This document shows, one piece after another, positions 4,440-6,456 of a DNA stretch of 6,456 nt; the first letter of the stretch is position 1, and each line of letters starts with the position of its first letter. The DNA comes from JALZEG01 sp036258555 (GTDB lineage Bacteria > Actinomycetota > CADDZG01 > WHSQ01). A model generated the notes under the pieces. That model saw only the letters and a program-made list of their open reading frames with translations, was not told the DNA's origin and did not search any database. The translations under genes were made by a program, and so were the position numbers. Location: contig DATADL010000355.1 in the NCBI GenBank assembly GCA_036258555.1, positions 1 through 6,456 on the forward strand. The letters are read 5' to 3'.

Positions 4440-6456
4440 GCAGGCGCGTCCCGTACGTCCAACAGCTGGAGATCTCGGATTGCGGGGCCGCGTGCCTCGC
4501 GATGTCCCTTGCCCTGCACGGGAAGCACGTCTCCCCCGAGGAGGTGCGCAACGCGACGGGGACCGGCCGGGACGGCGTCGACGCGGCTTCGATAGTGAAG
4601 GCCGCACGCTCCTACGACATGCGGGCGCGCGGTGTGAAGGTCGAGGTCGACGGCGTGAAGTTCCTCCCGAAGGGCGCCATCCTCCACTGGGAGTTCAACC
4701 ACTTCGTGGTCTTCGAGCGGGTCGTGCGGAACGGCGTCGTCGTCGTAGACCCCGCTCTCGGCCGGCAGCGCCTCTCCATGGAGAAGTTCGGCCGGTCGTT
4801 CACGGGGGTCGCGCTGATCATCGAGCCGGACGAGGGATTCAGCCGCGACCGGCGCCGCGCCGAGAGCGCGTGGCGCTACGTCCGCCCGATGATGAAGCAG
4901 TCGGGGCTGCTGGGGCGAGTAGGCGTCGTCTCGGCGTTCATCCAGCTGCTCGCGCTAGCGGTCCCGATCATGACGGGCGTCCTGGTCGACCGGATCGTCC
5001 CGACGGGCGACAGGGACCTCTTGTTCGTGCTCGTCGTGGGCCTGCTCGGAATGGCGCTGTTCCACCTGTTCGCGTCGTTCGTGCGCGCGCACCTGCTGCT
5101 CAACGTGAGGACGCAGCTCGATCTCAAGATCTCGCTCGGCTTCATCCACCACCTCGTCTCGCTGCCGTACTCGTTCTTCCTGCAGCGTTCCTCGGGCGAC
5201 CTCATGATGCGTCTGAACTCGAACTCGACCGTGCGCGAGATCCTGACCACCGGCGCGATGTCGACGATGCTCGACGGGACGCTCGTGAGCCTCTACCTCG
5301 TGCTGATCATGGTGCAGAACGTGCGGATGGGCCTCGTCGTCATAGGCGTCGGGCTGCTGCAGGTCACGGTGATGTTGATCTCGCACCGCCGCAATCAGCG
5401 GCTGATGTCCGAGACCCTCGTCGCGCAGGCGCGGTCCCAGGGATACCTCGTGCAGATCTTCGGCGGCATCGAGACGCTCAAGTCCGTGGGGGCCGAGGAG
5501 CGCGCCGTCGAGGAGTGGACGAACTTCTTCGTCGACGAGGTCAACTCGACGCTGCAGCGCGGCAAGCTCAACGCCGCGGTGGACGCGGTCATGGGGTCGC
5601 TGCGCGTGGCGTCGCCGCTCGTGATCCTCGGGGTCGGGGCCCTGAGCGTGCTCAACGGCAACCTGACGCTCGGCCAGATGCTCGCGCTGAACGCGCTGGC
5701 GGCCGGCTTCCTCACGCCGCTCGCGAACCTGATCACGACCGGCCTGCAGATGCAGCTCCTCGGAAGCTATATGGCCCGCATCAACGACGTGCTCAACACC
5801 GAGCCCGAGCAGGCCTCGAAGGCCGGGCTGGAGGCCCCCGAGCTGAAGGGCGCGGTCCGTGTCGAGGACGTGTCGTTCCGCTACTCGAGCGGGTCGCCCG
5901 ACGTCGTCAAGGACGTGACGATCGAGATCGAGCCGGGCCAGAGCATCGCGATCGTCGGCCGCTCGGGGTCGGGCAAGTCCACGCTCGCGCACCTGATCCT
6001 CGGGCTGTATCCGCCCACCGTGGGCCGCGTGCTCTACGACGGCAAGCCGTTGGAGGAGCTCGACCTCGCGTGGGTCCGCCGGCAGCTCGGCATCGTGCCG
6101 CAGGACGCGTTCCTGTTCGGGTCGAGCATCCGCAAGAACATCGCGCTGTCGGAGCCGGACATGCCGTTGGAGCGCGTCGAGAGGGCCGCGCGCCTGGCGG
6201 CGATCCACGACGAGATCGTTACGTGGCCGCTCGCGTACGAGACCGTGCTGGCCGACGGCGGCGCGACGTTGTCGGGCGGGCAGCGCCAGAGGATCGCCCT
6301 CGCGCGCGCCCTCGTCCACGACCCGAAGATCCTGCTGCTCGACGAGGCGACGAGCCACCTCGACGTCGAGACCGAGCGCGTCGTGCACCGCAACCTCGAG
6401 CAGCTCGGCTGCACGCGGATCGTGATAGCGCACCGGTTGAGCACGGTCGAGAAGGC
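4436..6456 (+). CDS. Peptidase-containing ABC transporter (C39; bacteriocin/NHLP type), 3' end outside window
   Basis: A GTG at 4436 overlaps the previous stop (GTGA) and opens a frame that runs to the window end, giving 673 residues of a protein normally about 700-730 long. Residues 1-130 are a C39 cysteine peptidase that removes a leader after a double-glycine-type site: Q10 (oxyanion hole), C16 in DCGAAC, H89 in FNHFVV and D105 in VVDPALG form a complete active site. Residues about 155-450 are the membrane domain, with hydrophobic helices beginning near 162 and 198. Residues about 472 onward are the nucleotide-binding domain: Walker A GRSGSGKST (508-516, K514), Q-loop in VPQDAFLFG, signature LSGGQ (612-616), Walker B LLLDE (D636, E637) and switch H666. 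It would act as a homodimer in the cytoplasmic membrane, cutting and exporting a peptide. The segments HWEFNHFVV, DPALG and SFTGV are those I associate with the NHLM-type peptidase/ATPase subunit. The cargo is not in the window. Confidence 0.93.
   Translation, partial: MSRRVPYVQQLEISDCGAACLAMSLALHGKHVSPEEVRNATGTGRDGVDAASIVKAARSYDMRARGVKVEVDGVKFLPKGAILHWEFNHFVVFERVVRNGVVVVDPALGRQRLSMEKFGRSFTGVALIIEPDEGFSRDRRRAESAWRYVRPMMKQSGLLGRVGVVSAFIQLLALAVPIMTGVLVDRIVPTGDRDLLFVLVVGLLGMALFHLFASFVRAHLLLNVRTQLDLKISLGFIHHLVSLPYSFFLQRSSGDLMMRLNSNSTVREILTTGAMSTMLDGTLVSLYLVLIMVQNVRMGLVVIGVGLLQVTVMLISHRRNQRLMSETLVAQARSQGYLVQIFGGIETLKSVGAEERAVEEWTNFFVDEVNSTLQRGKLNAAVDAVMGSLRVASPLVILGVGALSVLNGNLTLGQMLALNALAAGFLTPLANLITTGLQMQLLGSYMARINDVLNTEPEQASKAGLEAPELKGAVRVEDVSFRYSSGSPDVVKDVTIEIEPGQSIAIVGRSGSGKSTLAHLILGLYPPTVGRVLYDGKPLEELDLAWVRRQLGIVPQDAFLFGSSIRKNIALSEPDMPLERVERAARLAAIHDEIVTWPLAYETVLADGGATLSGGQRQRIALARALVHDPKILLLDEATSHLDVETERVVHRNLEQLGCTRIVIAHRLSTVEK

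Noticed and set aside
6338..6364. D-loop SHLD in place of SALD in the transporter
   Set aside because: A histidine here is, to my knowledge, common among C39-type peptide exporters and is not a defect.
4955..6433. 492-codon open frame on the minus strand opposite the ABC transporter
   Set aside because: It has the same composition artefact: a low-complexity charged translation with no domain, opposite an unmistakable ABC transporter frame.

Overview
The window is GC-rich (roughly 70% by eye) with strong G/C at third codon positions, GTG as well as ATG starts, and tight gene packing on the plus strand. Together with a GNAT/acyl-CoA ligase fusion of the domain order known from Streptomyces, this suggests an actinobacterium-like high-GC bacterium. 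No marker gene fixes the taxon, so this is an inference.

Layout, all on the plus strand. Positions 1-183 hold the 3' end of an unrecognised gene. Positions 184-368 are mostly non-coding; they hold a locally AT-richer patch, a possible 21-codon leader ORF and a small perfect palindrome. Positions 369-1079 encode a complete short-chain dehydrogenase/reductase. Positions 1123-3855 encode a 910-residue fusion of an N-terminal GNAT acetyltransferase to a complete ADP-forming acyl-CoA synthetase (CoA-binding, ligase and ATP-grasp parts) whose active-site histidine is present. After a 59-base gap comes a two-gene export unit. Positions 3915-4439 encode a small single-pass membrane protein that looks like a membrane-fusion (HlyD-type) protein without its hairpin. 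Positions 4436-6456 (running off the window) encode a peptidase-containing ABC transporter with an intact C39 Cys-His-Asp site. The two genes overlap by four bases (GTGA).

How the genes work together: the last two form a cleave-and-export machine for a leader-bearing peptide, most like the NHLP/NHLM-type bacteriocin exporters. No precursor peptide or modification enzyme is visible in the window; these and a second ABC subunit would be expected downstream. The GNAT-ligase fusion is best read as a metabolic or regulatory acyl-CoA/protein-acylation enzyme that is not obviously linked to the export unit. The SDR is a generic oxidoreductase of unknown substrate.

The fusion gene and the small membrane-protein gene carry nearly the same start-site architecture: a TANNNT hexamer exactly eight bases before the start codon and no clear Shine-Dalgarno sequence. 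This suggests leaderless transcription. The most interesting points are the minimal adaptor protein paired with the peptide exporter and the repeated leaderless-start motif.
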